In this document: positions 27,369-37,201 of the stretch, in pieces
Position numbering within the stretch: position 1 is the first letter of the stretch
Layout: each line of letters starts with the position of its first letter
Assembly (NCBI GenBank): GCA_027064585.1
Contig: JAMOPI010000024.1
Location: 1 to 64,000, forward strand
Length of the DNA stretch: 64,000 bases
Source of the DNA: Candidatus Desulfofervidaceae bacterium
GTDB lineage: Bacteria; Desulfobacterota; Desulfofervidia; Desulfofervidales; Desulfofervidaceae
Reading direction: 5' to 3'
Program-made: the position numbers and the translations under genes
Notes under the pieces: generated by a model
Told to the model about the DNA's origin: nothing
Databases searched by the model: none
The model's input: only the letters and a program-made list of their open reading frames with translations

Positions 27369-29261
27369 TTATTTTGCCTCTTTATATTCAGCGTCTATAA
27401 CATCATCACCTTTAGGTGCACTTCCACCTGGAGGCGGTGTCCCTGCCCCTGATGTACCCGTAGTCTGTTGATATGCCTGAGAACTCAGGTTGTAGGCTGT
27501 CTGCTGAAGTTCGTTCATTAAGTTTTTAATCTTATCAATTGGCGCATTCTCTTTAATTGCCTGTCTAATCTCCTGAATAAGCTGCTCGCACCGGGCCTTT
27601 TCCGCCGCTGGTGCCTTATCTCCCAATTCACGCAAGGTCTTTTCTACCTGATAGGCCAAGTTGTCGGCCTGGTTTCTGGTTTCGGCCTCTTCCTTCCGAC
27701 GCCTATCTTCCTCTGCGTGCATCTCGGCCTCTTTTACCATCCGCTCTACTTCATTCCTATCCAGCGTGGAGGCACCGGTGATAGTAATTTTCTGTTCTTT
27801 GCCCGTATCCAGGTCTTTGGCACTTACATGCAGGATACCGTTGACATCTATGTCAAAGGTAACCTCAATCCGAGGCACACCTCTTGGTGCCGGCCGGATG
27901 CCTTCCAGCCTAAACTGGCCCAGAATACGGTTGTCTCTGGCCATCGGTCTTTCACCTTGACAGACCACGATGTCCACTGCACTCTGATTATCTTCGGCCG
28001 TCGTAAAAATCTGACTGCGCCTTACAGGAATAGTCGTATTACGCTCAATAATCTTAGTCATAACACCACCCAAGGTTTCCACACCCAAGGAAAGGGGTGT
28101 AACATCCAACAAGACAACCTCTTTTACTTCACCCTGGATAATGCCTGCCTGAATGGCTGCACCTAAGGCAACGGCCTCATCTGGATTAATACCCTTGTTA
28201 GGCTCTTTACCAAAGAAATCTTTAATCAACTGCTGCACGGCAGGAATACGTGTACTTCCACCCACAAGCAAAACTTCATCAATATCCTGCGGGGATAGTT
28301 TGGCATCTGCCAGGGCCTGTTTTACCGGACCAAGACACCTCTTAATAAGATCATCCACGAGCTGCTCAAACTTGGCCCTAGTTAAGGTCATTTGCAAGTG
28401 TTTCGGGCCATTAGCATCGGCAGTGATAAAAGGCAAATTAATCTCGGTCTCTAAGGTACTAGAAAGTTCGCATTTAGCCTTTTCCGCCGCTTCATAGAGC
28501 CGCTGTAGGGCCTGCCTATCCTGCCTTAAATCAATACCGTGTTCTTTCTTAAACTCATCGGCCAGCCAGTCTACAATACGCTTGTCAAAGTCATCACCAC
28601 CTAGGTGGGTATCACCAGATGTAGATAGCACTTCACATACACCTTCCCCTACCTCTAAAATGGAAACGTCAAATGTTCCTCCTCCCAAGTCAAAGACCAA
28701 AACCTTCTCGTTTTTAGCCCTATCCACACCATAGGCTAGGGCCGCGGCCGTTGGTTCGTTGATAATGCGCAAGACATTAAGACCAGCAATGGTGCCTGCG
28801 TCTTTGGTTGCCTGCCGTTGGGCGTCATTGAAATAGGCTGGAACAGTAATCACCACATCTTTCACCTTCTCGCCTAGATAAGCAGAAGCATCCTCCACTA
28901 ACTTCCGTAAAACCATCGCCGAGATTTCTTCTGGGGCATAAAGCTTACCATCTATTTCAAAACGTACCGTATCATTTGGCCCCCGCACAACCTTATAGGA
29001 AACCATCTTACTCTCTTCATCTACCTCACCCCAACGTCTGCCGATGAACCGTTTGGCTGAATAAATGGTGCGTTCAGGGTTCAAAATGGCCTGGCGTTTG
29101 GCCACCTGTCCTACTAAACGCTTACCATCCTTGGTAAAGGCCACCACAGAAGGTGTTAAACGAGCACCTTCAGCGTTGTGGATTATTTTAGGTTTCCCTC
29201 CTTCTATCACGGCAATAACGGAGTTCGTAGTCCCAAGATCAATTCCCACTGCCTTTGCCAT
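27369..29261 (-). CDS. dnaK: Hsp70 chaperone DnaK
   Basis: ATP-driven folding chaperone, 630 residues. It has the N-terminal [12 protein letters not shown], phosphate loop [15 protein letters not shown], connecting loop [10 protein letters not shown], the linker [13 protein letters not shown] and the substrate-binding domain, then a Gly/Pro-rich tail ending [18 protein letters not shown] site precedes the ATG. It stands alone: grpE and dnaJ are not in the window. Confidence 0.98.
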   Translation of the reverse strand: MAKAVGIDLGTTNSVIAVIEGGKPKIIHNAEGARLTPSVVAFTKDGKRLVGQVAKRQAILNPERTIYSAKRFIGRRWGEVDEESKMVSYKVVRGPNDTVRFEIDGKLYAPEEISAMVLRKLVEDASAYLGEKVKDVVITVPAYFNDAQRQATKDAGTIAGLNVLRIINEPTAAALAYGVDRAKNEKVLVFDLGGGTFDVSILEVGEGVCEVLSTSGDTHLGGDDFDKRIVDWLADEFKKEHGIDLRQDRQALQRLYEAAEKAKCELSSTLETEINLPFITADANGPKHLQMTLTRAKFEQLVDDLIKRCLGPVKQALADAKLSPQDIDEVLLVGGSTRIPAVQQLIKDFFGKEPNKGINPDEAVALGAAIQAGIIQGEVKEVVLLDVTPLSLGVETLGGVMTKIIERNTTIPVRRSQIFTTAEDNQSAVDIVVCQGERPMARDNRILGQFRLEGIRPAPRGVPRIEVTFDIDVNGILHVSAKDLDTGKEQKITITGASTLDRNEVERMVKEAEMHAEEDRRRKEEAETRNQADNLAYQVEKTLRELGDKAPAAEKARCEQLIQEIRQAIKENAPIDKIKNLMNELQQTAYNLSSQAYQQTTGTSGAGTPPPGGSAPKGDDVIDAEYKEAK

Positions 29262-29310
29262 TGTTTATCCTCCTTTTTCAAAATTTAACCTCAGGCAAAA
29301 ACATAAGCAC

Positions 29311-29337
29311 GCTATAAAGATTTGGCAAGAGGGTCAA
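29311..29337 (-). promoter_or_regulatory. Putative dnaK promoter
   Basis: TTGACC (29332-29337), 15-bp spacer, TATAGC (29311-29316), three bases from the left end of element F. The geometry matches the M23 operon promoter beside copy A. I see no clear CIRCE element or sigma-32 consensus. Confidence 0.45.
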
Positions 29338-29340
29338 TAA

Positions 29341-29652
29341 CCCAAAATTCGCGATTGATTTATAGTATCCCCAAACACTGATGAGTTTCCCTTCCTCCTT
29401 ACTTAAAGTAAATTATACGCCAAGGCCTCGTTAGGTGGTCAAGGGTCTCCGCTCGCTACCCTTGCTCCGACCTGCCCTTTGGGCAGGCAGCGCCCTGCGG
29501 GCTTGCCCTTGACCGCTAAGCGAGCGGAGGCGCTATAATTGGGTTTGAGGAAAAGATATATGTTTTCTCACCTTTTAGGTGAAAAATGTTTTTTAAAAAA
29601 ATGTTTTACGGCATACTTCTGGAGTTTCTTGAAGGGCAATCGCGGATTTTAG
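29341..29652. mobile_element. Palindromic intergenic element, copy F
   Basis: A well-preserved copy. It starts CCCAAAATTCGCGATTGA and ends CAATCGCGGATTTTAGG. Outward boxes are TTGACC (29437-29442, minus)-N19-TATAAT (29412-29417) and TTGACC (29509-29514)-N19-TATAAT (29534-29539). A CACCTTTTAGGTG hairpin lies near the right end. It separates the divergent dnaK and parA genes. Confidence 0.92.
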
Positions 29653-29666
29653 GATAATTATAAAAT

Positions 29667-29682
29667 TGTTCCACATGAAACA
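29667..29682. promoter_or_regulatory. parS-like centromere site
   Basis: TGTTCCACATGAAACA differs at one position from the Bacillus parS sequence TGTTCCACGTGAAACA, the ParB/Spo0J binding site. It lies 42 bp before the parA ATG and just upstream of a possible promoter (TTGAAT-N17-TATGGT, 29683-29711), so ParB could also autoregulate the operon. Confidence 0.85.
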
Positions 29683-29723
29683 TTGAATTGCCTAAACCGG
29701 GTTAATATGGTATTTGTTTGAAC

Positions 29724-30482
29724 ATGGGAAAGATGGTGGCCATTGCCAATCAAAAAGGAGGAGTGGGGAAGACGACAACAGCAATTAATCTAGGTGCAGC
29801 TCTGGCTTTGGCAGGTAAACGGATATTGTTAGTAGACTGTGATCCCCAAGGCAATGCAAGTAGCGGTTTGGGCATCTCTGGCAATCCTACCTTTTATGAC
29901 GTCCTCACCCAGGACATTCTGCCAAAAGAAGCAATAAAGACTACAGTTGTAAAAGGACTTTTCTGTCTGCCCTCTGCCCCTGATTTTGCAGGTATAGAAG
30001 TAGAATTTCTCTCTTTACCCCGCCGAGAGTACAAACTACATGAATGTCTTTCTGATTTGCGCTCAGATTATGATTTTATCTTTTTGGACTGCCCTCCCTC
30101 TTTAGGTCTGATTACCATCAGTGCCCTTACGGCCGCTGATACAGTGCTTATTCCTATTCAGTGTGAATATTATGCCCTAGAGGGTCTGGCCCAGCTTTTA
30201 AAAACAATCAAGCTTGTCAAACAACGCACCAATCCAAGACTTAAGATAGAAGGCTTTGTCCTTACAATGTTTGATAAGAGAAATAGCCTTTCGTTTCAGA
30301 TAGAAAAGGAAGTGCGAAAACATTTTAAAGATTATACCTTTGAAACTGTTATTCCACGCAATGTGCGTTTAAGTGAGGCCCCTAGTCATGGTTTGCCTAT
30401 CTTTCTATATGATGCCAAATGCAAAGGAGCACAGCATTACCAGGCATTGGCCATAGAATTTTTAAAACGTAACCGAGGTTAG
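29724..30482 (+). CDS. parA: Chromosome-partitioning ATPase ParA (Soj)
   Basis: Walker-type ATPase that moves ParB-parS complexes. It has the deviant Walker A KGGVGKTTT, the Walker A' LLVDCDPQGN and FIFLDCPPSLG. 252 residues from ATG 29724; a TTG two codons upstream also keeps the frame. No ribosome site is visible, and the predicted -10 box ends at 29711, so the leader would be about 6 nt. Size and the nearby parS point to a chromosomal rather than plasmid system. Confidence 0.95.
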   Translation: MGKMVAIANQKGGVGKTTTAINLGAALALAGKRILLVDCDPQGNASSGLGISGNPTFYDVLTQDILPKEAIKTTVVKGLFCLPSAPDFAGIEVEFLSLPRREYKLHECLSDLRSDYDFIFLDCPPSLGLITISALTAADTVLIPIQCEYYALEGLAQLLKTIKLVKQRTNPRLKIEGFVLTMFDKRNSLSFQIEKEVRKHFKDYTFETVIPRNVRLSEAPSHGLPIFLYDAKCKGAQHYQALAIEFLKRNRG

Positions 30483-30484
30483 GC

Positions 30485-31312
30485 ATGGGAAAAAAATTAG
30501 GACTAGGTAAGGGATTGGATGCCCTTTTTTCAGAGGAGCCTGAGACAGAGTATTTTATGTGTCCCTTAAAAAGGATACGCCCCAATCGGTATCAACCCCG
30601 CCTCCAGGTTGATCCAGAGGACAACAGTTTTAAAGAACTGCTGGCCTCGGTTAAGGAAAAAGGCATCTTACAGCCCTTGATCGTTACCCCGACCGAAGAT
30701 GGCTATGAACTGATCGCCGGGGAAAGACGGCTTGAAGCCGCTAGGCAGGCTGGCCTTAAGGAAGTACCAGTCATTGTACGGCGGGATATTACTGAGGTTG
30801 AGCGTTTAGAGATGGCCCTCATTGAAAACCTGCAGAGGCAGGATCTTACCCCGCTAGAGGAGGCAGAGGCCTATTATCGGCTCATGACTGAGTTTCACCT
30901 TACCCAAGAAGAGATCGCCAAACGAGTAGGTAAAGACCGGGCGACTGTGGCAAATATCCTCCGCCTCAGGCAATTGCCCAGTATAATAAAAGAAGACTTA
31001 AACCAAGGCCGTCTCACCATGGGACATGCCCGCGCCCTTTTAAACCTGCCTTTAGAACAGCAATTGGCCTTAAGAAATGAAATTATTAAAAAAAGATTAT
31101 CTGTGCGGGAAGTAGAAAGACGCTCGCAGCAGTTAAAGAAAACGGCTAAACCTAAAAAAGAAGAACCGATTTATTTAGACCTAGAAGAAAGGCTAACAGA
31201 GGCTTTGGAAACAAAGGTAAAGATTAGTCCAAAAAAACGGGGCGGCGTGATTCAAATTAACTTCTATTCAGAAGAAGATCTGAAACGTATTGTAGAGAAA
31301 ATTGCGGGATAG
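30485..31312 (+). CDS. parB: Chromosome-partitioning protein ParB (Spo0J)
   Basis: CTPase and DNA clamp that loads at parS. The ParB/Srx domain has GERRLEAA and ENLQRQDL, followed by the helix-turn-helix (EEIAKRVGKDRATVANILRL) and a C-terminal dimerisation region. Two bases separate it from parA. The N-terminal peptide KKLGLGKGLDALF is the usual ParA-activating segment. Confidence 0.96.
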   Translation: MGKKLGLGKGLDALFSEEPETEYFMCPLKRIRPNRYQPRLQVDPEDNSFKELLASVKEKGILQPLIVTPTEDGYELIAGERRLEAARQAGLKEVPVIVRRDITEVERLEMALIENLQRQDLTPLEEAEAYYRLMTEFHLTQEEIAKRVGKDRATVANILRLRQLPSIIKEDLNQGRLTMGHARALLNLPLEQQLALRNEIIKKRLSVREVERRSQQLKKTAKPKKEEPIYLDLEERLTEALETKVKISPKKRGGVIQINFYSEEDLKRIVEKIAG

Positions 31313-31315
31313 AAG

Positions 31316-31831
31316 ATGCAGTTAATCATTGACGGCTATAACCTTATCCGCCAATCGCCGGTCTTTCGGGCGGCCGAGGCTGAAAGTTTGGAGGCCGGTC
31401 GTGAGGCTCTTCTGGAGTATCTAGAAGTCTACCGGCGACTAAAGCATCACAAGATTACGGTGGTCTTTGACGGTGAAAAGTCCTTTCACCTTTCGTTGCA
31501 AAAGAAGAAGGTAAAGGGAATTACGGTCATTTATTCTGGCCTAGGCGAAAAGGCAGATGATGTGATTAAACGCTTGATACAAAGGGATCATAATGTAGTT
31601 GTAATTACCTCGGATAGAGAAATCATAGACTTTGCCGAAAGACACCGGGCTACCGCTATCTTAGCCCAAGAGTTTTTACCTAAACTAGAGATGGCTTATT
31701 ATATGGAAGTTAAGGGAATAGGAGAGGATGAGGAGGAAGGACTACATCCAATTAGCCCGGTCAAAAAAGGGCCATCACGGCGTCCACCCAAGCGTAAAAA
31801 GAAAAAACAAAGGGTGTTAAGAAAGCTATGA
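31316..31831 (+). CDS. YacP-like NYN-domain RNase
   Basis: 171 residues with a PIN-like NYN fold: DGYNLI at the start, [20 protein letters not shown] and VITSDREI supply the conserved acidic residues. The C-terminus is very basic ([12 protein letters not shown]), suiting RNA binding. YacP (Rae1) relatives are ribosome-associated mRNA endonucleases. Co-transcribed with parAB and overlapping glgB by 4 bp. Confidence 0.85.
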   Translation: MQLIIDGYNLIRQSPVFRAAEAESLEAGREALLEYLEVYRRLKHHKITVVFDGEKSFHLSLQKKKVKGITVIYSGLGEKADDVIKRLIQRDHNVVVITSDREIIDFAERHRATAILAQEFLPKLEMAYYMEVKGIGEDEEEGLHPISPVKKGPSRRPPKRKKKKQRVLRKL

Positions 31832-34011
31832 GGGTAAATTTAGCCTTTGGTCTTACTACTGAAGATATAGAAAGGCTGGTAAAGGGAGAACATCACGACC
31901 CGCATTATGTCCTCGGTAGACATCCAGCAAATGGAGGGGCAATCATCAGGGCCTTTCATCCAGAGGCAATAAAGGCCGAACTGGTTGTTGGAGAAGAAAT
32001 CTATTTAATGGAAAAAATCCATCCCAAGGGACTATTTGCCATCTTTATAGAAAAAACATGGCCTTTCGACTATAAACATCGTTTCTATTTTTCTGATGGT
32101 AGCATCTGGGAAAGAAGGGATCCCTATCGTTTCCTGCCTACTTTAGGAGAAATGGATACTTATCTTTATGGTGAAGGCAAACACTGGGAAATCTATAAAA
32201 AACTTGGAGCTCATCCGTGCGTACATGAGGGAATAAAAGGAGTGTCCTTTGCCGTTTGGGCACCAAATGCGCTGCGTGTCAGTGTCATCGGTGAGTTTAA
32301 TAGGTGGGATGGTCGTATCTATCCGATGCGGGTTTTGGGTCCAAGTGGCATCTGGGAAATCTTTATCCCTGATTTAAAAGAAGGACTTCTTTATAAGTAT
32401 GAAATCAAGACCAAAGAAGGACATTTACGTATCAAGACTGATCCCTTTGCCTTTTTTATGGAGGTACGACCTAAAACGGCCTCCATCATCTGGGATTTAG
32501 GCAAGTATGAATGGCATGACGCCGCTTGGATGGAAGAAAGGAAAAAAAAGGATTGGTATAAAGAGCCATTAAATATCTATGAAGTCCATCTAGGCTCATG
32601 GCGCCGGGGCGAAGACAATCGTTTTTTAACCTACCGGGAACTGGCCGAAGCATTGCCAACTTATGCAAAAAAACTTGGCTTTACCCACATTGAACTCTTG
32701 CCGATTATGGAACATCCCCATGATGCTTCCTGGGGTTATCAAGTAAGTGGCTATTATGCCCCTACCAGCCGCTATGGCACCCCAGATGACTTTCGCTATT
32801 TTGTGGACAAGTGCCACCAGGCAGGTCTTGGTGTCATCTTAGATTGGGTACCAGGACATTTTCCAAAAGACGATTACAGCCTGCGTCTGTTTGACGGCAC
32901 GGCCCTTTATGAACATGCCGATCCTAGATTGGGAGAACACCCAGATTGGGGCACACTTATCTTTAACTTTGGTCGTAATGAAGTAAAAAACTTCTTGATC
33001 GCCAATGCCCTCTTTTGGCTAAAGGAATATCACATTGACGGCCTGCGGGTAGATGCCGTGGCCTCTATGCTTTATCTGGACTATAGTAGAAAACCAGGGG
33101 AGTGGATTCCTAATAAATATGGCGGAAACGAAAATCTAGAGGCCATTGCCTTTTTGCAGGAATTAAATCAGCAGATTTACGCTCAGTGTCCAGGTTGCTT
33201 TACCGTAGCCGAGGAATCAACGGCCTGGCCAGGGGTATCACGGCCGGTTTATCTAGGTGGACTGGGCTTTGGGTTTAAATGGAATATGGGCTGGATGCAT
33301 GACACCCTTAGCTATTTCTCCAAAGACCCTATTTACCGCAAGTGGCATCATAACCAGATGACCTTTTCCCTACTTTATGCCTACTCTGAAAATTTCATTC
33401 TGCCCTTTTCCCATGACGAGGTTGTGCATGGAAAAGGCAGCCTTTATCAAAAGATGCCTGGGGATAAGTGGCAAAAACTGGCCAATCTGCGCGCCCTTTT
33501 CACCTATATGTACACGCATCCTGGGAAAAAACTGCTCTTTATGGGCAGTGAACTGGCCCAAGAAAGGGAGTGGGATTACAATAGCAGTCTGGATTGGCAC
33601 CTCTTAACTGATCCTGACCGCAAGGCATTTAACCGTTTTTTAAAGGATCTGTGCCAGCTTTATTTGAAAAATCCGCCTTTGTGGCAGGAAGATCATATCC
33701 CGCATGGATTCCAGTGGATAGACTGCCACGACAGCAATCATTCGGTGTTTTCCTATATCAGAAAGGCAGGGAATGATTATCTTATCTGTGTCTTAAACCT
33801 AACGCCTGTGCCCCGTTTTCATTATCGGATTGGTGTACCAGAAAGAAGGGTGTATACAGAGATTTTTAACAGCGACTCGGCTTATTATGGCGGAAGCAAC
33901 TTAGGTAATTGGGGAAAAGTAAAAAGTGAGGACATCCCAGCCCATGGTTTTTCTTACTCTTTAAGTTTGACTTTGTCACCTTTGGCAGGATTGATATTTA
34001 AACCAAGTTAA
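31828..34011 (+). CDS. glgB: 1,4-alpha-glucan branching enzyme
   Basis: Forms alpha-1,6 branches in glycogen. 727 residues: N-terminal N1 module and CBM48 ([24 protein letters not shown]), GH13 barrel with nucleophile Asp in [11 protein letters not shown], acid Glu in [10 protein letters not shown], and the late FSHDEVVHG, then a C-terminal beta domain. No other glycogen gene is in the window. The start overlaps yacP by 4 bp (ATGA), placing it in the par operon. Confidence 0.95.
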   Translation: MRVNLAFGLTTEDIERLVKGEHHDPHYVLGRHPANGGAIIRAFHPEAIKAELVVGEEIYLMEKIHPKGLFAIFIEKTWPFDYKHRFYFSDGSIWERRDPYRFLPTLGEMDTYLYGEGKHWEIYKKLGAHPCVHEGIKGVSFAVWAPNALRVSVIGEFNRWDGRIYPMRVLGPSGIWEIFIPDLKEGLLYKYEIKTKEGHLRIKTDPFAFFMEVRPKTASIIWDLGKYEWHDAAWMEERKKKDWYKEPLNIYEVHLGSWRRGEDNRFLTYRELAEALPTYAKKLGFTHIELLPIMEHPHDASWGYQVSGYYAPTSRYGTPDDFRYFVDKCHQAGLGVILDWVPGHFPKDDYSLRLFDGTALYEHADPRLGEHPDWGTLIFNFGRNEVKNFLIANALFWLKEYHIDGLRVDAVASMLYLDYSRKPGEWIPNKYGGNENLEAIAFLQELNQQIYAQCPGCFTVAEESTAWPGVSRPVYLGGLGFGFKWNMGWMHDTLSYFSKDPIYRKWHHNQMTFSLLYAYSENFILPFSHDEVVHGKGSLYQKMPGDKWQKLANLRALFTYMYTHPGKKLLFMGSELAQEREWDYNSSLDWHLLTDPDRKAFNRFLKDLCQLYLKNPPLWQEDHIPHGFQWIDCHDSNHSVFSYIRKAGNDYLICVLNLTPVPRFHYRIGVPERRVYTEIFNSDSAYYGGSNLGNWGKVKSEDIPAHGFSYSLSLTLSPLAGLIFKPS

Positions 34012-34892
34012 AGCCTTTTATAATCAATATGCTCCTTAAACCGACGGTGCCACCACCACCACTGTTCAGGATAAAGGGTGGCATATTTTTCAATAATTTG
34101 AGTAAGAAGGGTTAATCTCCGCCAAATGTCCCTTTCGTTATCTGTAGCCTTTATCTTCACTTCAGGCTCACATATCACCTTATGTCTTAAGCCTGGTTTA
34201 CAGAAGGCAAAGACTGGAATAATAGCTGCCCCTGTCTTTTGGGCCAAAACAGCAGGGCTACGAGGAACAGGCACAGGATATCCAAAAAAATCAATCATCG
34301 CCTTGTGCTGAGGCGCATTCTGGTCAAGTTGGACAAAGACAACACCACCTTTTCTTAGGTGTTTGACACAAGCAAAGGCGGCCTTTTTATTCTCACGGGC
34401 ATGGACAAACCTAATGCCAAATCTTTGTTCAAACAGTTGAATCACCTTTCTGCCTATACCCTTTTGAGGCACCTTAGCCACTACGGCCATCTTATACCCT
34501 TTAAGAGCAAATAGGGTAACCATCAAAGGGAAATTGCCCATATGAGCACTAACCATTACTACCCCCTTGCCTCTTAAATAAGCAGCCTTTAGGTGTTCCT
34601 CTCCCTCAATCTCCCAGCGAGGTAGCCAGACAGATGGAGATAAAAATGCCACCTTGCCCAGTTCTAACACATTTCGGCTGAAGCAAAAAAGGTTGTATTT
34701 AAGAATCCTATCCTTTTTTATCCTGGACAGCTTGTTTCTAAAGGCCAAGTCCAAATTGGCCATAGCGATTTTGCGGCGCTGCGTCAAAAAAGGATAAACA
34801 AGGGCACTTATCGCTTTAGCCAAGGGTTCTAAGCCATCAAAAGGGAGACAATCAAAGAAGCAACGCAATAAAGAAGGTAGTTTTTCTTCCAT
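34008..34892 (-). CDS. LpxL/HtrB-like lysophospholipid acyltransferase
   Basis: Family adds a secondary acyl chain to lipid A precursors or similar lipids at the inner membrane. 294 residues, with the [14 protein letters not shown] block and a later [12 protein letters not shown] segment. The usual catalytic HX4E/D motif (as in HFGNWE) reads HMGNFP here, so the acid is replaced by Pro. The true acid may be shifted or the activity altered. It converges with glgB, overlapping by 4 bp. Confidence 0.8.
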   Translation of the reverse strand: MEEKLPSLLRCFFDCLPFDGLEPLAKAISALVYPFLTQRRKIAMANLDLAFRNKLSRIKKDRILKYNLFCFSRNVLELGKVAFLSPSVWLPRWEIEGEEHLKAAYLRGKGVVMVSAHMGNFPLMVTLFALKGYKMAVVAKVPQKGIGRKVIQLFEQRFGIRFVHARENKKAAFACVKHLRKGGVVFVQLDQNAPQHKAMIDFFGYPVPVPRSPAVLAQKTGAAIIPVFAFCKPGLRHKVICEPEVKIKATDNERDIWRRLTLLTQIIEKYATLYPEQWWWWHRRFKEHIDYKRL

Positions 34893-34895
34893 GTC

Positions 34896-35663
34896 CTACT
34901 TTCCCAATACCTTACGGGCAAAAATGAGATATCCTGTATGGGCAACCATGCGATCAAATGGACGTAACCTTTCGGCCACGGGTTTATACCGGCGTAAAAG
35001 TATCTCTAATACATCTATATCAGTAAACGGCACTTCTTCAAATCCTCTTAACACCTCGCTAACCTGATTGGTGGTGGGAACAAGAATCCCTAACACACAG
35101 CCACCTCTTAATGCCTCCCACGCCTGTTTAAGATAACACCAAGGCTCTCGCACATCCAAAAACACAGCATCCACATCTCGTTCATCAAAACCTGCCCCTA
35201 TGTCCCGCAGTTTCAGTTCTACCCACGGCTTAAGTCCAGCCCAACTTAGGTTCTCCAAACATAGTTTAGCAAAGCGCTCTTCCCGCTCATAGGTAAATAC
35301 CTTTCCGTTTGGCCTCACCCACCAAGCTAGGGTCATGGTAAGGGCTCCACTGCCGGCCCCACATTCTACTACCCGGCTGCCAGGCCCAATACCTAAACGC
35401 ATCAAAATATAACCCAATTCCTTCGGATAGATAATCTGGGTGCGGCGTTTAAGACGGTGGATAAAATCATAAAGGGTCGGTTTAAGTGTAAGAAAAGGTA
35501 CCCCTTTATGGGTAAAAACGGCCTCACCCGGCTTTGTCTCTTGCAATTTGCTTAAATCAATCTCCCCGTGGTGGGTGCTAAAGCGCTTATCCTCAACTTT
35601 GACTAAAAGACGCTTTCCTTCAGGGGAAACAAGAAGAACAAATTCGTTTGGTTGCCAATGCAT
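34896..35663 (-). CDS. trmI: tRNA (adenine58-N1)-methyltransferase
   Basis: Makes m1A58 in the T loop, a mark especially important in thermophiles. It has the N-terminal beta-barrel, then the SAM fold with VVECGAGSGALTMTLAWWV, FTYERE and the VDAVFLDVREPW motif. 255 residues, normal. Three bases separate it from the acyltransferase and five from the CBS gene, forming one operon. Confidence 0.93.
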   Translation of the reverse strand: MHWQPNEFVLLVSPEGKRLLVKVEDKRFSTHHGEIDLSKLQETKPGEAVFTHKGVPFLTLKPTLYDFIHRLKRRTQIIYPKELGYILMRLGIGPGSRVVECGAGSGALTMTLAWWVRPNGKVFTYEREERFAKLCLENLSWAGLKPWVELKLRDIGAGFDERDVDAVFLDVREPWCYLKQAWEALRGGCVLGILVPTTNQVSEVLRGFEEVPFTDIDVLEILLRRYKPVAERLRPFDRMVAHTGYLIFARKVLGK

Positions 35664-35668
35664 GATTT

Positions 35669-36268
35669 TTAAGGAAAATTAGCAACGACCTTATAACCCT
35701 GACTAATAAGCTCTTCTACAATTGGCTCTAAATCACACCTTTCTAGGCGAAATGAATAAATTGTTTCCTTCTCATCAGGGAGTATGCCCAAACTTACAAT
35801 TCGTCCCTTATGCCGATGGATGATGTTATAAACTTCTTTAAAGGCCACAGGATCATCCCTAATCACCACATCTAGACGCGAACCAGCCGTAAGGATACCC
35901 ATAATTTCAACAAAGGCCCTTAAGATGTCTGTACTTGTTAAAATACCTACAAGTTTACCGTCATCTACGACAGGCAATCCGCCAATCTTATAGGTATAAA
36001 TCAAGGTAGCCGCGGTCTCTATATCTGTATCTGGGGTAACCGTTATTGGATCAGTAATCATCACATCTTTGACCTTAATTTCTTCTAATATGGCCGGAAT
36101 AAGCAACTGGCGCAGGTCTCCTTCTGTAACCAGCCCTAAAAATTGATCTCCCTCTACTACCGGCAGGTGACGGATAGAATACTTTTCCATTAGGCGAATA
36201 GCCTCTTTTATATCCGCTTCCTTGTTAATCGTAATAACATCCTTGACCATCCACTTAGATACATGCAT
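35669..36268 (-). CDS. Two-CBS-domain protein with ACT-like tail
   Basis: Residues 1-120 hold two CBS domains (VSKWMVKDVITINKEA and VKDVMITDPITVTPDT), which usually bind adenine nucleotides. Residues 130-199 look like an ACT-type domain (DVVIRDDPVAFKEVYNIIHRHKG). AcuB-like arrangement; ligand and target unknown. First gene of its operon, with a promoter next to element G. Confidence 0.85.
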   Translation of the reverse strand: MHVSKWMVKDVITINKEADIKEAIRLMEKYSIRHLPVVEGDQFLGLVTEGDLRQLLIPAILEEIKVKDVMITDPITVTPDTDIETAATLIYTYKIGGLPVVDDGKLVGILTSTDILRAFVEIMGILTAGSRLDVVIRDDPVAFKEVYNIIHRHKGRIVSLGILPDEKETIYSFRLERCDLEPIVEELISQGYKVVANFP

Positions 36269-36274
36269 ATTCTT

Positions 36275-36303
36275 TTTTTAAAGCAAAGAATGATAGTTGT
36301 CAA
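36275..36303 (-). promoter_or_regulatory. Putative promoter of the CBS-trmI operon
   Basis: TTGACA (36298-36303), 17-bp spacer, TAAAAA (36275-36280); the -35 box lies 6 bp from the left end of element G. It would leave only a few bases before the start codon unless the ATG at 36268 is used directly. Confidence 0.5.
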
Positions 36304-36309
36304 TGAAGA

Positions 36310-36520
36310 CCCAAAATCCGCGATTGATTTATAATATTCCGCAAAAATTAATGTAAAATAAAGTCAATTTCCCTTCCTCATTACTTACAGAAATTATACG
36401 CCAAGGCCTTGTTAAGTGGTCAAGGCTGGCCGAAGCCCACCCGCAGGGCTTGGCATTGACCGCTAAGCAAGTGGAGGTGTTATAATTATGATTGCGTCTT
36501 GGAAGGGAAAAAGGTTTCCA
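36310..36520. mobile_element. Palindromic intergenic element, copy G (right end lost)
   Basis: Starts CCCAAAATCCGCGATTGA. The left arm, the GGTCAAGGCTGGCCG hairpin core and outward TTGACC-N19-TATAAT survive, but the right arm is lost after about 36520. The remaining 60 bp to the lipoprotein gene show nothing recognisable. Confidence 0.8.
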
Positions 36521-36584
36521 TAAATTAGATAGAATGATACATCTGGCAGTCAGATGAAATACCTCCAGAGCCAACAAAGCGAAA

Positions 36585-37100
36585 TCAATAATAAAACTTA
36601 ATAAAATTAACTACTTCTTTGGCAATTGTTTTATAACAAGTCCTAAGGCTGCCACCAGTTATTCCCCAATTTACCTGACCCTTTACATCCAATGCAGCTA
36701 TTTTTTGATTACTTTCCTTATCAAAGAATGTAATCCTTACAATAACAAAGCCTGCTCCAACTTGACCAATACCAAAGGTTAATCCTCGTTTAAGCCGACT
36801 CCCTGGTTTATACTGCGTAACCACTCCCTTTATAACCAACACCCGCTCTTGGCAAGGAGTAGAATGACGCATTATGTAGGTGAAAAGTTGCTCTTTGGTC
36901 AACTGAGCAGCAATTTGATCGGGAATTGCTTGTAAGACCTCTTTAGGCACAATTAAGGATGTTTTTACTGAAAAATCAGGTATTTCTACACGGCTGTATC
37001 TACTAAACTTAACCTCTGTTGTCTTTAAAACGGCAATTTTTGTAGTTGCACAGGCAGCAAGAAGAAGCATGAGTAATAAAGAAAAAATGACTCTTTTCAT
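36585..37100 (-). CDS. DUF4410-like lipoprotein
   Basis: 171 residues from ATG 37100, chosen because it begins a lipoprotein signal peptide with lipobox LLAAC and follows a purine-rich AAAGGGG; a longer frame starts at 37157. The body (RLTFGIGQVGAGF-like segment, FFDKESNQKIAALDVKG) resembles DUF4410 proteins. Function unknown. Its promoter may be TTGACG-N17-TAAGGT in the 100-bp gap shared with plsY. Confidence 0.75.
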   Translation of the reverse strand: MKRVIFSLLLMLLLAACATTKIAVLKTTEVKFSRYSRVEIPDFSVKTSLIVPKEVLQAIPDQIAAQLTKEQLFTYIMRHSTPCQERVLVIKGVVTQYKPGSRLKRGLTFGIGQVGAGFVIVRITFFDKESNQKIAALDVKGQVNWGITGGSLRTCYKTIAKEVVNFIKFYY

Positions 37101-37201
37101 TTCTCGGCCCCTTTCGCTATTTGACGTAACCTTAATCAACAATATACTTGCCGTCAAGAAAAAATTTAAGTAAGATTATAAAACTAAAAGGAGGAGAGAA
37201 G

